Below are positions 1 through 12,600 of a stretch of 64,000 nucleotides of DNA, one piece after another. Made by a program: the position numbers and the translations under genes. Source of the stretch: Puffinus mauretanicus. Taxonomy: Eukaryota; Chordata; Aves; Procellariiformes; Procellariidae. The first letter of the stretch is position 1. Each line of letters begins with the position of its first letter. A model generated the notes under the pieces. That model was not told where the DNA came from. It was given only the letters and a program-made list of their open reading frames with translations, and ran no database searches. The stretch is taken from assembly GCA_023333565.1 (NCBI GenBank), contig JAJKFH010001106.1:1031697-1095696 (forward strand), written 5' to 3'.

Positions 1-265
1 TCCCCACAAACCGTTCCTCTCGTCCTTCCTGCCACAACTGCCCAGAGACCCAGTGCTCAGGAACCCACAGCCACAAAAGGTGCTGCTTGCATTCTCACTT
101 GAACTGGACAGCACATTTAAGCTACTGACTTAAACATACTTCTCCTGAGTGAGTGAGAAAAGGGGCTGCTTTTGATGATTGGTTTCTCCTCACCAAGGAG
201 TTGAGAAGCTCAGTGCTACTACCAGGGGACATGGAGCAGTGTTGCCAATGACACAGCTGTTCTGG
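1..265. other. Probable IL20RB 3' flank or last intron, no feature recognised
   Basis: No convincing exon, polyadenylation signal on the minus strand or repeat is seen. A second, weaker reading of the missing tail (minus strand, about 190-235, containing CSMSPGSSTELLNS) resembles the mammalian MSPEELL motif but has no acceptor in the right phase. Confidence 0.4.
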
Positions 266-391
266 TCAGGGAAGGTCAGTCCATGCCTCCCAGGCTGCTT
301 CCCCACAAGCACCAGGAACACCTTCCCTGTTCAGGGCTCTAGGCCGAAGGCAGAGACAGCCATGCATGAACTCATGTGGGCTGCTTGACCC
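266..391 (-). CDS. IL20RB: Candidate IL20RB terminal exon (cytoplasmic tail end)
   Basis: Mammalian IL20RB ends with a short last exon of about 35 residues after the ETL/DTL boundary. On the minus strand an acceptor-like GAGCTGCAG lies just before 391, followed by a phase-0 open frame of 41 codons: GSSSPHEFMHGCLCLRPRAL, NREGVPGACGEAAWEAWTDL and P, then a stop at 266-268. It would bring the protein to 307 residues, close to the expected length. Similarity to the mammalian tail is very weak (an SP near the start, AW near the end), the polypyrimidine tract is poor and the implied intron is only about 129 bases. The true exon may lie before position 1. Confidence 0.22.
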   Translation of the reverse strand, partial: GSSSPHEFMHGCLCLRPRALNREGVPGACGEAAWEAWTDLP

Positions 392-520
392 CTGCAGCTC
401 AGCTCATCACACTGGAATAAGCAAGGCTTCCTATGCATGTGTCTGCTTTTTCTGCCTGCCCCATGCTCCTGTGAATACCCAGCACCCTAAAAACCAATAA
501 AGTACAATAAAAAAAGTTAC

Positions 521-666
521 CAGGGTTTCTGGCAGGACAGCAACAGGGCAGCAGGAATACCGAAAGATTTTACTTGTTTTCCAGGTAAGGAAAGGCAGGG
601 TCAAAGCAGCCACAGCAAAGCCAGCAGAGGAGATGAGGGCAGTAACCAGCCACATGGATCTGCCAC
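521..666 (-). CDS. IL20RB: IL20RB coding exon 6: transmembrane helix and juxtamembrane stub
   Basis: The acceptor is TTTCTAG|GTGGCA and the donor is CCCTG|GTAACT; the exon starts by completing Gly and ends in phase 0 (146 nt). It reads GGRSMW, then the hydrophobic [20 protein letters not shown], then [20 protein letters not shown] and ETL. The Cys-Cys-Pro after the helix is identical in mammals. If the donor is ignored the frame stays open to a stop at 431 with a second hydrophobic run (VTFFIVLYWFLGCWVF), which is intron sequence unless the intron is retained. Confidence 0.95.
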
Positions 667-3600
667 CTAGAAACAACAGATGCAGCAAAACTGCTCAGAG
701 AGACTGTGAGGACAAACCACTCAATAGCCAGTCTGCACCCTCTGCGGCTGCTCTTCCCACCCACCCTGGTGAGATTCTTTGTTGGCACACTCCAGGGAAG
801 GATACCAGTGCCAGTGTAGGCAGCTGCACTCCTGAGTCTTCCTTTTTTTACCTCCCTCAAGGAACAAACGGGCAGCACATTTGCAAACAAGACAGGAGAT
901 ATCGGGTGGAAACAAAAAGAAGAGCTGTGGGCTATCCTTCTTGGGCATGACTACATGAGGGGAGTAGGAGGGAAGGCTGGCTGTTACCTTGTGCCCTCAC
1001 GCACTGTGTCTGGCTGAAGCTGCTGCTTCTGTTGATCGTCTCGACGTACGTCTGAGCTTTTACACAATAATCAGGTCCTGCCTCCATGGTGTCCAGGTGA
1101 ACCACAGAGCTGACCTCTTTCACCACCTTCTGTTGCATCTGCCATAGTCCCAGGAGAGAGAGCATCAGAACATAGGGCAAGGACCTAACTGAAAACAGGA
1201 GTCTTAATATGATGCTAGCCCAGACTTTACTGGGAGAAAAAGGAAGGAAAATAATAGAAGCAGGAGGTGTCGGAGAGGATTGTGTGCGTAACAGAAGAGA
1301 GGGAGAAAAGCAGCAGACAAAGAAGCACAGTGGAGTGCAGAATGAGACCACACATGTCTGGAAGGGTAGGAGGGGATGGAAGGAAAGAGCTGTGAGTCAG
1401 AGGCATAATGATGATGCTGGGCCACAACGCTAGACCATGACCTACTCCCCTGGTGTAAGGGCTTGATGACCGAGTAAGGTCTTGACTGATCTGAGTTTTT
1501 GCTGAGATGCCAAAATCATGCCTGTGCTAGCATGATATGATAGAAGTGCCAGAACCCATGCTGTGATAGGGGTGTGAGAGCTGGGTCAGGACTCTGGAGC
1601 ACAGAGAGGGGATGGACTAGGCTAGTGAGGAGCAAGAGAATTTGGTGTGTGCAACTGTAACACTTAAACAGCATATGAACACCAGTACGTTATTTTCTTG
1701 CAATAAATAGGACTCCATTAACTGCTAGCAAAATGAAGTTGCTATTCCCAGTCTCCCCAGTCATGAGAGGACAAGTAACAATTAGCTAGTTGCTCCTAAT
1801 ACTTGTTGTGTTGCAGATGCGCTCACAGCAGGCCTGATCAGCCTCCAGCATCACACACATACCTCCACCTCCAACAAACCAGTAGGGCTCTCCTAGCAGG
1901 GCAAGTCCTTCTCTCCTTCAAAATATCCTTCTCCACAGAAACGTGATCTTGAGGGCCATTAGTTTGAGAAGATTTCAAGGACAAAATCAGGTCAGTGACT
2001 ACCTGGGGTGTGTAACCTCTTGCAAAAACCTCAAATCAGACAAGTCAAATGTGACAATTATTAAAAAAAAAATAAAAGAGTCCCAGCAGAGAAGTGGACA
2101 TGTACTAAACAGCAAACCTGATGCTTGTGACGGTCCAGTTGGTAGAAACTATTCTGAAGTTTGGAATTGATGTTTAGGTGATTAATATCATTTACTGAAG
2201 AAGAGTTAACATTTCATTCGTAAAAGGAAAGCAGACACAAACCTATATTATTCGTTCTAAAGTGTCAGAAAGCTCATGGACAAGGTTGATCTCGTCTACT
2301 TGGATTTCCAAAAGGTAGTCAAGAAGATCTATTTCAAAAGCCTATTAAGCTAACAGCCATGAGATAAAAAGGCATCGGAGCTCTGAGTGCACAAACCAGG
2401 CTGCAATGGCACTGACCAGCCCTGCCTGGCCCCTTCCCACCTTCCCCCTCCTGTCCACGGCCCAGGAGCCCCATTTAAGCTCAGCCCAGGACCTTCGGTT
2501 CCTGCCTGAGCTATGCAGGAGGTGTGCCTGTCTCCAGACCTGTCTCCTGGATGGACCTTCGACCTACATTGTACTTAGCTTGTCTCCTGGATGGACCCTT
2601 GTTAAGTACATTGCAGCCTCGTATTCCAGCCCTGTCTCTGGTCCTATCTCCTTTTTGCTCCTGGTTGGCATCCCTGTACGGACCCTGGGCCTGGTTCATC
2701 ACTTGTCTTGTCTGGGGCTGCTGACGGACCCTGTTACCAGTACCTGGTTCTGCCCACTGTGGTCAGACCCTGTGGGTCTGTGCCTCATTGGCGAGGGCAC
2801 TGCTTGCACTGGGATCACCCTTGGCTCCTGGCTCGCCTGCTCATAGTGAGCAGCCCTGCTCCTGCTGCTTCCTGATAGCAGAAAAACTTTTATATGGTTA
2901 AATTGCTAATCCTTTCTCAGAGTGGAAGGAGGTCATGGTGGAGACCCATGCAGATCTGTGCTCACCACTCTATTACAACAGATGATCTGGAAGAAAAATG
3001 AAAACTGATACATGCTAATAACACTAAAAAGGCACTTCAGAATAGTAAAGATGACAGGCATCTGTGAAGAACTGCAGGAGGACCTTATAATAAAATGACA
3101 AATGAAATTCAACACAGATAAATGTGAAATGATGCTCATGAAAATTTTTCTCCTTCATTTTTACACAGTCAGTGACTTGACCTTACGTCGAGCATCCCCC
3201 ATCAGAAACAGGAACTTGGGGTTCAGGTTTCATGGAATAGTCAACTCTGTGGTAGTCACACATGTTAACAATTGCTGGGAAAAGAAAAGAGTGTGAAGAT
3301 GTGTTTTGTTCTATGGTGTTAACCCATAGTCCTCCTGCACCTTGAACTGTGAAGGTTTACTCCCTGCCCACCTTGGTCAAGACAAAAAGAGCTGGAAGGG
3401 CTTCCATAAGGAACAACTAAGTAGGCTGGGAGTCCTTGGCCCGGAAAGAGACACACAATATAAAACTATTAGAGTGGTGGGGAAAGTGAATAGGGAATAA
3501 CTGTTCTCTCCCTTTCCTAAACCAAGATTTAGACTGCACAACGGTTAAGCTGCAGAACTCCTGGTTACAGGAAGTTGTACATGCTAAAGTTTACATGGCT

Positions 3601-6600
3601 TGAACAAAAATTCGTCAAGGGCTATTAATGATATCAGTTCTGGCTCAGGAATTTCCTGCAGCCGTGTCTCTGAAATCTCAGAAAATAATCTAAGTGTAAT
3701 TACACACAGGCCCTCTCCTTATTATCTTCCTTGGTCATCTCCATTGCTCACTGGCAGAGAGCAGATACTGGGTTTGAAGGTCCCATGGTTTGACTTTATA
3801 TGGCTGCTTTCACGCTTTTCTGTTCTTAGGTGCTATGGAAGCACCAAGTTCCCAGGAGAAAAAAATAAAATTGATGTCTAATGAAAACAGAAGGACCCAA
3901 ATGGAACACAAATTGTCACTGCTTCAGTATTACCCAGATGTAAGCAATGCCCTCAGCTAAGCAAGTTACAGCTCAGTGTCACAGGCAAGCTGTTTTACAA
4001 AAAACTCCTGAGAGAACTTTGTCAGCACCTCAGTGTGACACCTTAATCTTAGTCTGAGTAAACCAAATGATGTTCAGAGAAGAAGGTGAGCACAAACACC
4101 TTCAGTTCCTGACTTCTGGTTTCTTTCAATAGTTGAGGTCTCTGAGGGGATTCCTCCGATTCCTCTTCCCAGAGAAGGAAATGTGGAAGGAACAGACAAG
4201 CTTCTCCATGGAGGTAAGAGCAACCCACTGGTATGGGCAGAGGAATATGGCACATTGACTCCAGGCAGGTCCTCCAGCCTCACAGCACGAGCTTGGACTG
4301 GCAAATAGGCCCTGGGCAATGTCTGTATGCTTTCACTCTAAGTATGTGGGCTCTCTGTTATTGCCCAAAACCCGAGGGTAAAACTCACCCTACTCTCCTG
4401 GCCCTTCTTCCAATAGAGAACACAGAACTGAAAGGCAGGCCCCATGTCTTCCAGCTCCACTAGTAAATGATACCCATCTGCTATGACCTTCATCAGAGGT
4501 GGGGTCAGGGAAGCTGCCAACACAGAGAGAGCACCATTATCACACCAGAGGCAACCCTTAAAAACTGTCTTCCCTTTCCCAGCTAGGAGAAGAGAAGCAG
4601 CTGCCATTGTGAGCACTGCAGTGTTAATCTGGAATAATAGCTGGTTGATTCAGTAGGGCAGAAATTTCTCTCTGCCCTACCTCCCAATATGTCTAGATAT
4701 CGTAGCTGACTTTGAGCAGGAGGAGGACCATGACTGGCATTGCAAACAGGAGTTTGGCAATAGCTGAATTGCACAGAACTTGAAAGGTTTTGAATTATCT
4801 CCAGTGGAGGAAGTGTCTGGCCTGAGGGTCCCGTGTGATCAACAGTAGCAGAACCAGCTGGGCGACCAGAAGTTGAGACACCAGATCAGGCCAGTTCTTC
4901 TGCTCCTGGGCATTAGCTTAGCACTAACATACAGAACAGGAGCTGTGAAACCACTGCTTCTTCATGGGAATTTTGGCAGTTACTCAAAGGTGAAGGAAAA
5001 AGCAATATGAGCCTCTGAGCCTCAGGATAACTCTGGCATTTCACATGAATCCTGATTTTCTTTTAGTATCTACATGGTTTTAGATAAACTTGGGCTGATG
5101 ACCTGTTGTGACTTAAGTTCTTGTAAATGTATGCAAGTAAATCTGTAGGTGATTTGCTTCATGCTTACTTTGATATTCAAAGCTTTGTTCAGTCTGAGGA
5201 ATATTAGTGAAACGATCAGAATCAATCAAGCATGTACGAAACTACACACTGTACATTTGTGAATCGGGAATCAAGGCAGCACAGAGATCATATTTGCGCT
5301 ACTTATGTATGCCATTCTTTACCACTCTGTTGTAGCTGAAACTGGTTTCACCCTCCTTGCTTTCAAGAAAGGAAGGAGGGCAATGTATAGGAACATACAG
5401 AAGAGATGTATTTACTCTTCTAATTTACTCTTACATCCAGTGAATTGCCATGCATACTGAGCAATAAGAAAACATAAAATCCAAGTATGTTCATGATGAA
5501 TGTGCCACAAATGGGAGGCCTGGAAAACTACTTTATACTTTTAAATTAAAAGCTGAGAATCTGCTTAACATGATGTCTCAAAATAAAAAAAGTGATACCA
5601 TCATTTGGAGGTTAAAAACAAATATTGGGCTAATGTATTAACAAATGGACATTGCAAGATGCAACTACTAACCGAACAGGAGCATTTATATTTATCTCTG
5701 TGTTGGCACACTGGATACTAACTAACTATCTGAATTTTGATAAATGAAGAAGTAAGACTGATTAAATTGTTAGTTTTAGGAAGATCTTTTAAAAGTTTTT
5801 TCCATGTGTTATCATACTTTATGTATATCTACACTTAAGGCTTTGACACTGGAACTTTTTTAGTCTAGAAGTACTGTGGGCTGTGCTAATGCCCTAACTG
5901 TCTATGAACCACATACGGAACCTGTGGGCTGTGGTTTGAATTCCTTAGTTCCTCTCAGACTCAATGCCAGGTTTCCTAAGAGATGCAAAAGCAGAGACAA
6001 GGGAAAGTGAGCAGTAAAAATGTGTAAGTACAAGAACTTAGTGACTTTTCTTTCTCCTTTAAACATTTGCCCATATATGCATATTCACATTGCAGCCCAT
6101 TGCAAGCTGTATCCTCTGAATTTTCACAGCTTAGCGAGAGGATTGTATTGAGGTCTCTAAGACACAGGACCAAGCTGTCAAATACTTCACTGTACCATAA
6201 GAAAGTTGCTGCTTTTCTTCATGAAGAGCGTCAAGCTAAAGAATATCCTTCCCCTATCTCTGCCTGACAGTGTGGTCTGTGGCTCAATCCTGCGCCACCA
6301 TAGCTGCTGGCAAAGGAAAGGATTTTTCATGGCTTAACTCTGTGCCACCATAACTCCTGGAAAAGGGAAGGATTTTTCATCTAAAGCACTATCTAGAAAA
6401 CACTTCCACACCAAGAGACACACTCATAAGTGTGCCACACTTAGGTGGCACTTCTGCGGGTGCTGCTTTGACTAAGTGCTCTGTATGAGTGAGGACTGCT
6501 CACTCATGAAGCAGTAGATAACTTCCATGACTGATGAAGGTTTAAGATAGGGTCAACTCTGGCCTTGGACAGGCAATTTCTCCCCTGGCTAAAACTGATG

Positions 6601-9600
6601 ACTGCTGCCCATCGCAGGCTGAGAGTTGCACTCCAATAGTGACCTCAACAGAGGTTTTCCACTACGGTTTCTGTCGCTGAAAGCAGTTGACTACATGACA
6701 GAGAACAGAGGTAATGATTCCAGTGGAACGCTGGAAATAGTATGCTAATTTTAGGCTGCAACATGATCCTTGGGTTGAGCTGGGCCTCAAGCTTTGCAGG
6801 AGTTCGAAGGATATGGAGAAAATACCCTGCATTGCTAGGACTGCAGCAATGCTACGGTTTCCATTTTTATCTCCTCTTCTGAGGTTACTTCATGTACCTG
6901 ACAACATGGGAGGAGGGAATCATGTCTGGAAGGGAGCAGGGTTTCCAGGACAGCATGAGGCAGATAGAGGGTGACATGGCTGGTTTCTAGAGTAAGTGCT
7001 TCCATAGGGTCAGGTTCTGGACCCTCAGAAGTGACTAGATGACACAGATTAGATGGAACATTGACAGCAATCCTGATTGACCAGAACTCTGCGAAATCAG
7101 GGGCAAGAGTGGCCAACTTGCCAAAAGAAACGCCTGGAGTCTTCTTACCTATCTTTGAAGTCCTTGAAATTCAAGCCCTGGTAAATTTGGCCCTGCCTCA
7201 GGAGGAACTCATGTCCAAGAACTGTCTAAGAGTGAAATATCCCAACGCAGCATGAGAGAAGCTGAGAAGTACGATGTACTCTGTGTGTTTACGTGCTTTG
7301 TGTGACATGCACAGTACACAAACGTGCACGTGAGGAATCCCTCAACACCAAACTCTGAGAAATTAACACGACCGATGTAGCTTAAGCCAAATAGCAGGAC
7401 TCACTTGTGATGCGATTGAAGAAACCTTTCAGGGTGCCCCACTCTGATCTTCTAGCACCAACATCTGCCCTTACACGCAGGTTATAGGCCACAGTGGCTG
7501 AGATATCCTCTGTGATGTTACACACTGTGGCTGTGATGAGTGAACATTCACAGATGGGAATCCAGCTCTCATTGGCGTACTCTCGTTCATACTCCCTGAG
7601 GAGAGGAAAAGAAAGCAGACAGGCAACAGTCTGATAGGAGATATATCTGTGACATGGGCTAAGGCTGTTTGCTAGTTCTTTCCAGGTAAAACCAGTACTG
7701 GGATACATTGGGGCTGGAATACCAGGAGTATATGAAACCAGTATGGGTGTGTTTTAGATCTTATCTAGAGAAAATCTCCCAGAGCCAGCTTGTTCATGAG
7801 CCAAATGCAGCATGATATTGTAGGAGGTGGGGATAGCCAACGAAGTGTTGATGCATCAAATCCTGCCCACTCACTTGACTTGATCATCCCTGGGAAAACA
7901 GAATTCCAAAGCCATACTGTGACACAAACCAAACTCAAGATGTAGCAGAAACCTGTTTAAAAGATTAACACTGAATAAATTTCAAATGTTTTCTCTTTCC
8001 TCTTCTAAATAAACTGTTGCTAATTTTCCTAACTTTTGAATTCTTTGGACAGAGGCAGTTTTCATATGTAGGCTTAATGCACACCTTGGATTACTCAGGT
8101 ATCTATTAACCTGTAAACAGTCTCAGAATTGGAGCAAAAGGATTTTTTTCCCCCACTTGTGATCAACAGTGCTGGAGTATCAAACTTCTCTTATGCTTGG
8201 GAACTGAATAGTGCTCAAGACATCCAAACAGTGCAGGATTTTAAGTCTAAGTAAACAGTGTTCAAAGAGCAAAGAAGAAGAAAAAAAAAGAAGTTACCCC
8301 TGAAACTCCACAGAGTATCTCACAGTTTCTCCCTGGACGATCACAGGACTCCAAGTTAAGAAGTGTTTCATGTTGATAGAAAGAATGGAGATGTTCTGAG
8401 GTGCTGGCAACAAAGCATCTTCACCTAAAATTCCCAGCAAAAGAAAAAAAAGAAAGAAAGAAGAAAGGTATATGAATATACTAGGAAAAAAGCTTAGAAG
8501 AATAGTGCAAAACTGTGTTTTGCATCAGAAATACACACTCTTCATTTCACTACTGTCACTTCAGTGTTTGAAAGTAGTTTACAGAGAAGAAGAAATGACA
8601 ACCAAAGAGCAAACGACAGAGCAGTTAGGCTGGCACTGCTTACAGAAGGGCAAAGCATGCCTTTTCATTATTTCAGTGTTTTTCATTGTATCAGTAAAAC
8701 AGTGAGAAAAGGTCAAGCTTTTATAAAGCCATCCAATTTGATTTAATGAAGTCAAGTAACAGATACTCTATTGCACTCTATAGACTGTTCCAATGGATGT
8801 CATGGTTAGAAATGTGATATTTCTTTCCAGGCTTGACTGGACTGAACACTGTAGAAGATCCTAGCTCCAGTACAGCTTTTTTCATGTTGCAGGATTCTAA
8901 CAATTTAAGTGCTTGTAGGCTGTAATCAAAGTACCTCTTAATAGAATAAACTTATTCAATGGACTATAAATGAAATTATTACATTACTCTGAGATCATTA
9001 AAGCATAAGTATGGAATGGTACCTACAGTGTAGTTAATTTTATCCTATGGCATCTTAATGTAAAATCCTTAGCAGTGCTTGGACTAGAGCAGAGAATGCA
9101 GGATTCCCCACAGGCACATCCTGCACTACACTATGGGAACAGACTTGTCTTTGTTGTGCTACTTTCCAGCCCCAGGAAAATTACGTTCTCTCTGCTCAGC
9201 AGGGAATGGTTTCCAAGGAACCATCGGAAGGGAGGAATGGATGGAGCAGTTTCAACCAACCCAGTGTAGCAGTGGTCATTTCAACACTCTCCCAGAAACA
9301 AGGTAACTGTTCTACCACAATATATCTATGTTACCTAAAGATTATTTCCTAATTATTTTTTTTAATTACATCTATTTCACTTAACAAGGTCTATCTTCCA
9401 TTAGTCTTTAACTGTCATTAAAAGAGGGTGTCTTCTTTTAGGCTGTGTTTACAAAGTTACCCAGTTAATGTCAGTTGTTGTACCCAGGATCAAAACCAGG
9501 TTGACAAGTCCATGAGCAATGTTTTCATGCTGATTATTCTTTTAAAGCATTGGAACAACATCGGACTTCTTTCTGCTCTTAGAATATTCCCTGTAATCAT

Positions 9601-12600
9601 ATCTTTATAAAATCACTAATGATGTGAAGAGCCTTGATGTCAACTCTTTTATGATTCTTTGGCATAAGTTATATGGATCTGTTGACACAATGCTCAGCTG
9701 TTCTTTAAACTGTAAGTCAGATATCTATGGGATGAGAAGTTTTCTTCCTTGACATTTAGATAGCAGAAGAGTCACTGCCATATCAGCAGTTCTATCGCTT
9801 CTGTCCGGTTGGGGATCCATACTACTGTCAAGGCACCTTTTGTCTTTCAAAAAAAAAAAAAGTCTTTATTGACCTTCACTCTGCAGCTCAAGCTCTTGTA
9901 TTCTCCATGCTTCTCAACATTTAGATTGTTTGCTACTACTTTTCCTTGTACTCTTGGTTCCCATGTTAATTTTGGGAGTTGGCATACCTAAGTGCGTGAA
10001 TTATCTAACAGACTTCAGTTACATGATCAGACACTAGTTTTTCCACATGACTCATGCACACAATCATGTTCCAGGTCTGAACAGAGGTGAACTGCACTGG
10101 AGTGTTTCCTAATTTTTTAAGACTGTGACTTTAGGATTTTTTGGATATATATTTATTTTTATTCAACAATACTGGACCCTATCTTATTAAACTGTCTAGA
10201 AACCAATTTTAAAAGAAGAAGATAGTTCTGACTTGGACTATCTGCTTTTTCATGGCCCAAAGATTATTTTGTATCTGGTTGAGACCAATCTTCATTTCCT
10301 GGCTATGCTTAGCTTAGTACACTGTTTTCCTGCTTTGCTGGCAAAACCAGTGACTCTTCTATTGCCACAGTGAGACCTGACACCTCACTTCAGCGGAACC
10401 ACAAAAGCTCGTATACAGACACTAAGGTTTCTTTCTTCCTTTCATTAGGAAAAACTCTGGGCCTAATGACAGTGTATGTGTCTCTATAAAAAAAGGAGTT
10501 CACTGATTTAAGTTTCTTTTTGGTATTAATAGATTCAGGATGGGCACAAACTCTCCTACTCACAAGAACTCCTCTCCAAGAAAAAGAAGATATATAAAAA
10601 CCTAATACTCATGTGTGTTATCTACAGAACATATTTGCTGATTTTTACAGGGCCACATACCTTCTGTGGCAAAGCCATAGCACACCGCAGCTATTCACTC
10701 ACTGTCATGGAGTGTCTGCATTTTAGTATCAGAAAACTAAGTCACCAGCACTGCAGGTAAGACAGTGGTGGTGGGGTATAGTGTTATGGACATATAGTTC
10801 ACATGAATGGTACAGTAGTTTGGACATCTGCCTTCAGACGAAGGGAACTGCACCCCTAGAGAAAGATATTCTTTACCTTTCATAATCAAATAATACAGAA
10901 ACAGGTATCTGTGTGGGCATAAGTATACATATATATATGTGCGCGTGTGTGTGTAGCTGTTTCATGTAAAAATTGTAAGATTTTGTGCTTGTAAGGTTAA
11001 ATAATTAAATAACAAATACATAAAGTGAAACTTATGATTCAGCTTTAGTATGTCTCACTTGATTGTATATACAGAGACGTTTGTAACTGCATAACCATGC
11101 CCTACTGCAAACACAATGGACAGCTCTCAGGACTGAATCAAAAAGGTGTAAAGCTAAAACTTGAAATCTTTTCATCCAGTACACAAATTAAATGGGGTCC
11201 CTGAGCAACAAAAACAATGATGCACTTCTCTGATTTCTGCCTGGGACCCAGAGCCATGCTGAAAGCTGTAGTGCAGAAGAGAGGTTCATGCTCTTCTAAA
11301 ATCTTGTTGATCTAGACATAAGGTATCCTGTGTCATATCCAAACAAATTATATTCATGGTTTCTCCAATCCATCTGTTGCAACAGCCCACAAAACAACTG
11401 TAAGCAAATGCACACTGGGAGAAGAGACAATTTTAGGTTATATAAACAGTGAAAGCACCGAGTATAAACAGGGAAGTACGTTGTTTCAGTACTAAAATAC
11501 TCCATTAACTCTGGTCTATGCATTTTGAAGGGAAAAGAAACAACAGTCATACAAAGCGCAGGAAACAACTGGATAGAGTGAGCAGGCAGGACCTAGAAGG
11601 CTGTTAGCCCAGGGCTGCGTACCACTTCCATTTGATTTTGGATTCACAAGCAATAAGTAAATAGCCTCACAGGAAAAGCCAAACTAGAGTCTTTCAAGCC
11701 AGGGTACTGACTCTCACCCTAACATCTCCAGTCATGCCAAAGAAAAGACATGTCCGGATTTTCTCTGTAAATAGTATTTTTGCCTCCTACCCGATCAACA
11801 GTATATTCCATTTCATTCGTTACACAAAGAATGGATTTCCATTAGAATGGTGATGACTTTGGTTGACAGTCGGCTGAACATGAGCCGGCAGTGTGCCCAG
11901 GTGGCCAAGAAGGCCAACAGCATCCTGGCCTGTATTAGGAATAGTGTGGCCAGCAGGAGCAGGGAGGTGATCGTGCCCCTGTACTCGGCACTGGTGAGGC
12001 CGCACCTCGAATACTGTGTTCAGTTCTGGGCCCCTCACTACAAGAAGGACATGGAGGTGCTGGAGCGTGTCCAGAGAAGGGCAACGAAGCTGGTGAAGGG
12101 CCTGGAGCACAAGTCTGATGGGAGCGGCTGAGGGAACTGGGACTGTTTAGTCTGGAGAGGGAGGCTGAGGGGAGACCTCATCGCGCTCTACAACTACCTG
12201 AAAGGAGGTTGTAGCGAGGTGGGGGTTGGTCTCTTCTCCCAAGTAACAGCGATAGGACAAGAGGAAATGGCCTCAAGTTGCGCCAGGGGAGGTTTAGACT
12301 GGACATTAGGAGAAATTTCTTTACTGAAAGAGTGGTCAGGCCTTGGAACAGGCTGCCCAGGGAAGTGGTAGAGTCACCATCCCTGGAAGTATTTAAAAGA
12401 TGTATAGATGAGGCCCTTAGGGACATGGTGTAGTGGGCATGGTGTGTTGGATTGACGGTTGGACTCGATGATCTTAAAGGTCTTTTCCAACCTTACTGAT
12501 TCTATGATTCTATGATTCTATGACTTCTCATTTAACATTTTTTTCCTCTTTGTGTTAAACTTAAAGAATCTAAAATTAAAAAAAAAAAAACATTTTCATT

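Noticed and set aside
2406..2846. 146-codon plus-strand frame
   Set aside because: It lies wholly in the GC-rich insertion inside a CR1 copy, has no start context or family match, and contains an internal 40-base duplication.
11847..12131. 94-codon frame as a host gene
   Set aside because: It is the truncated C-terminus of CR1 reverse transcriptase, part of the LINE copy at 11838-12523.
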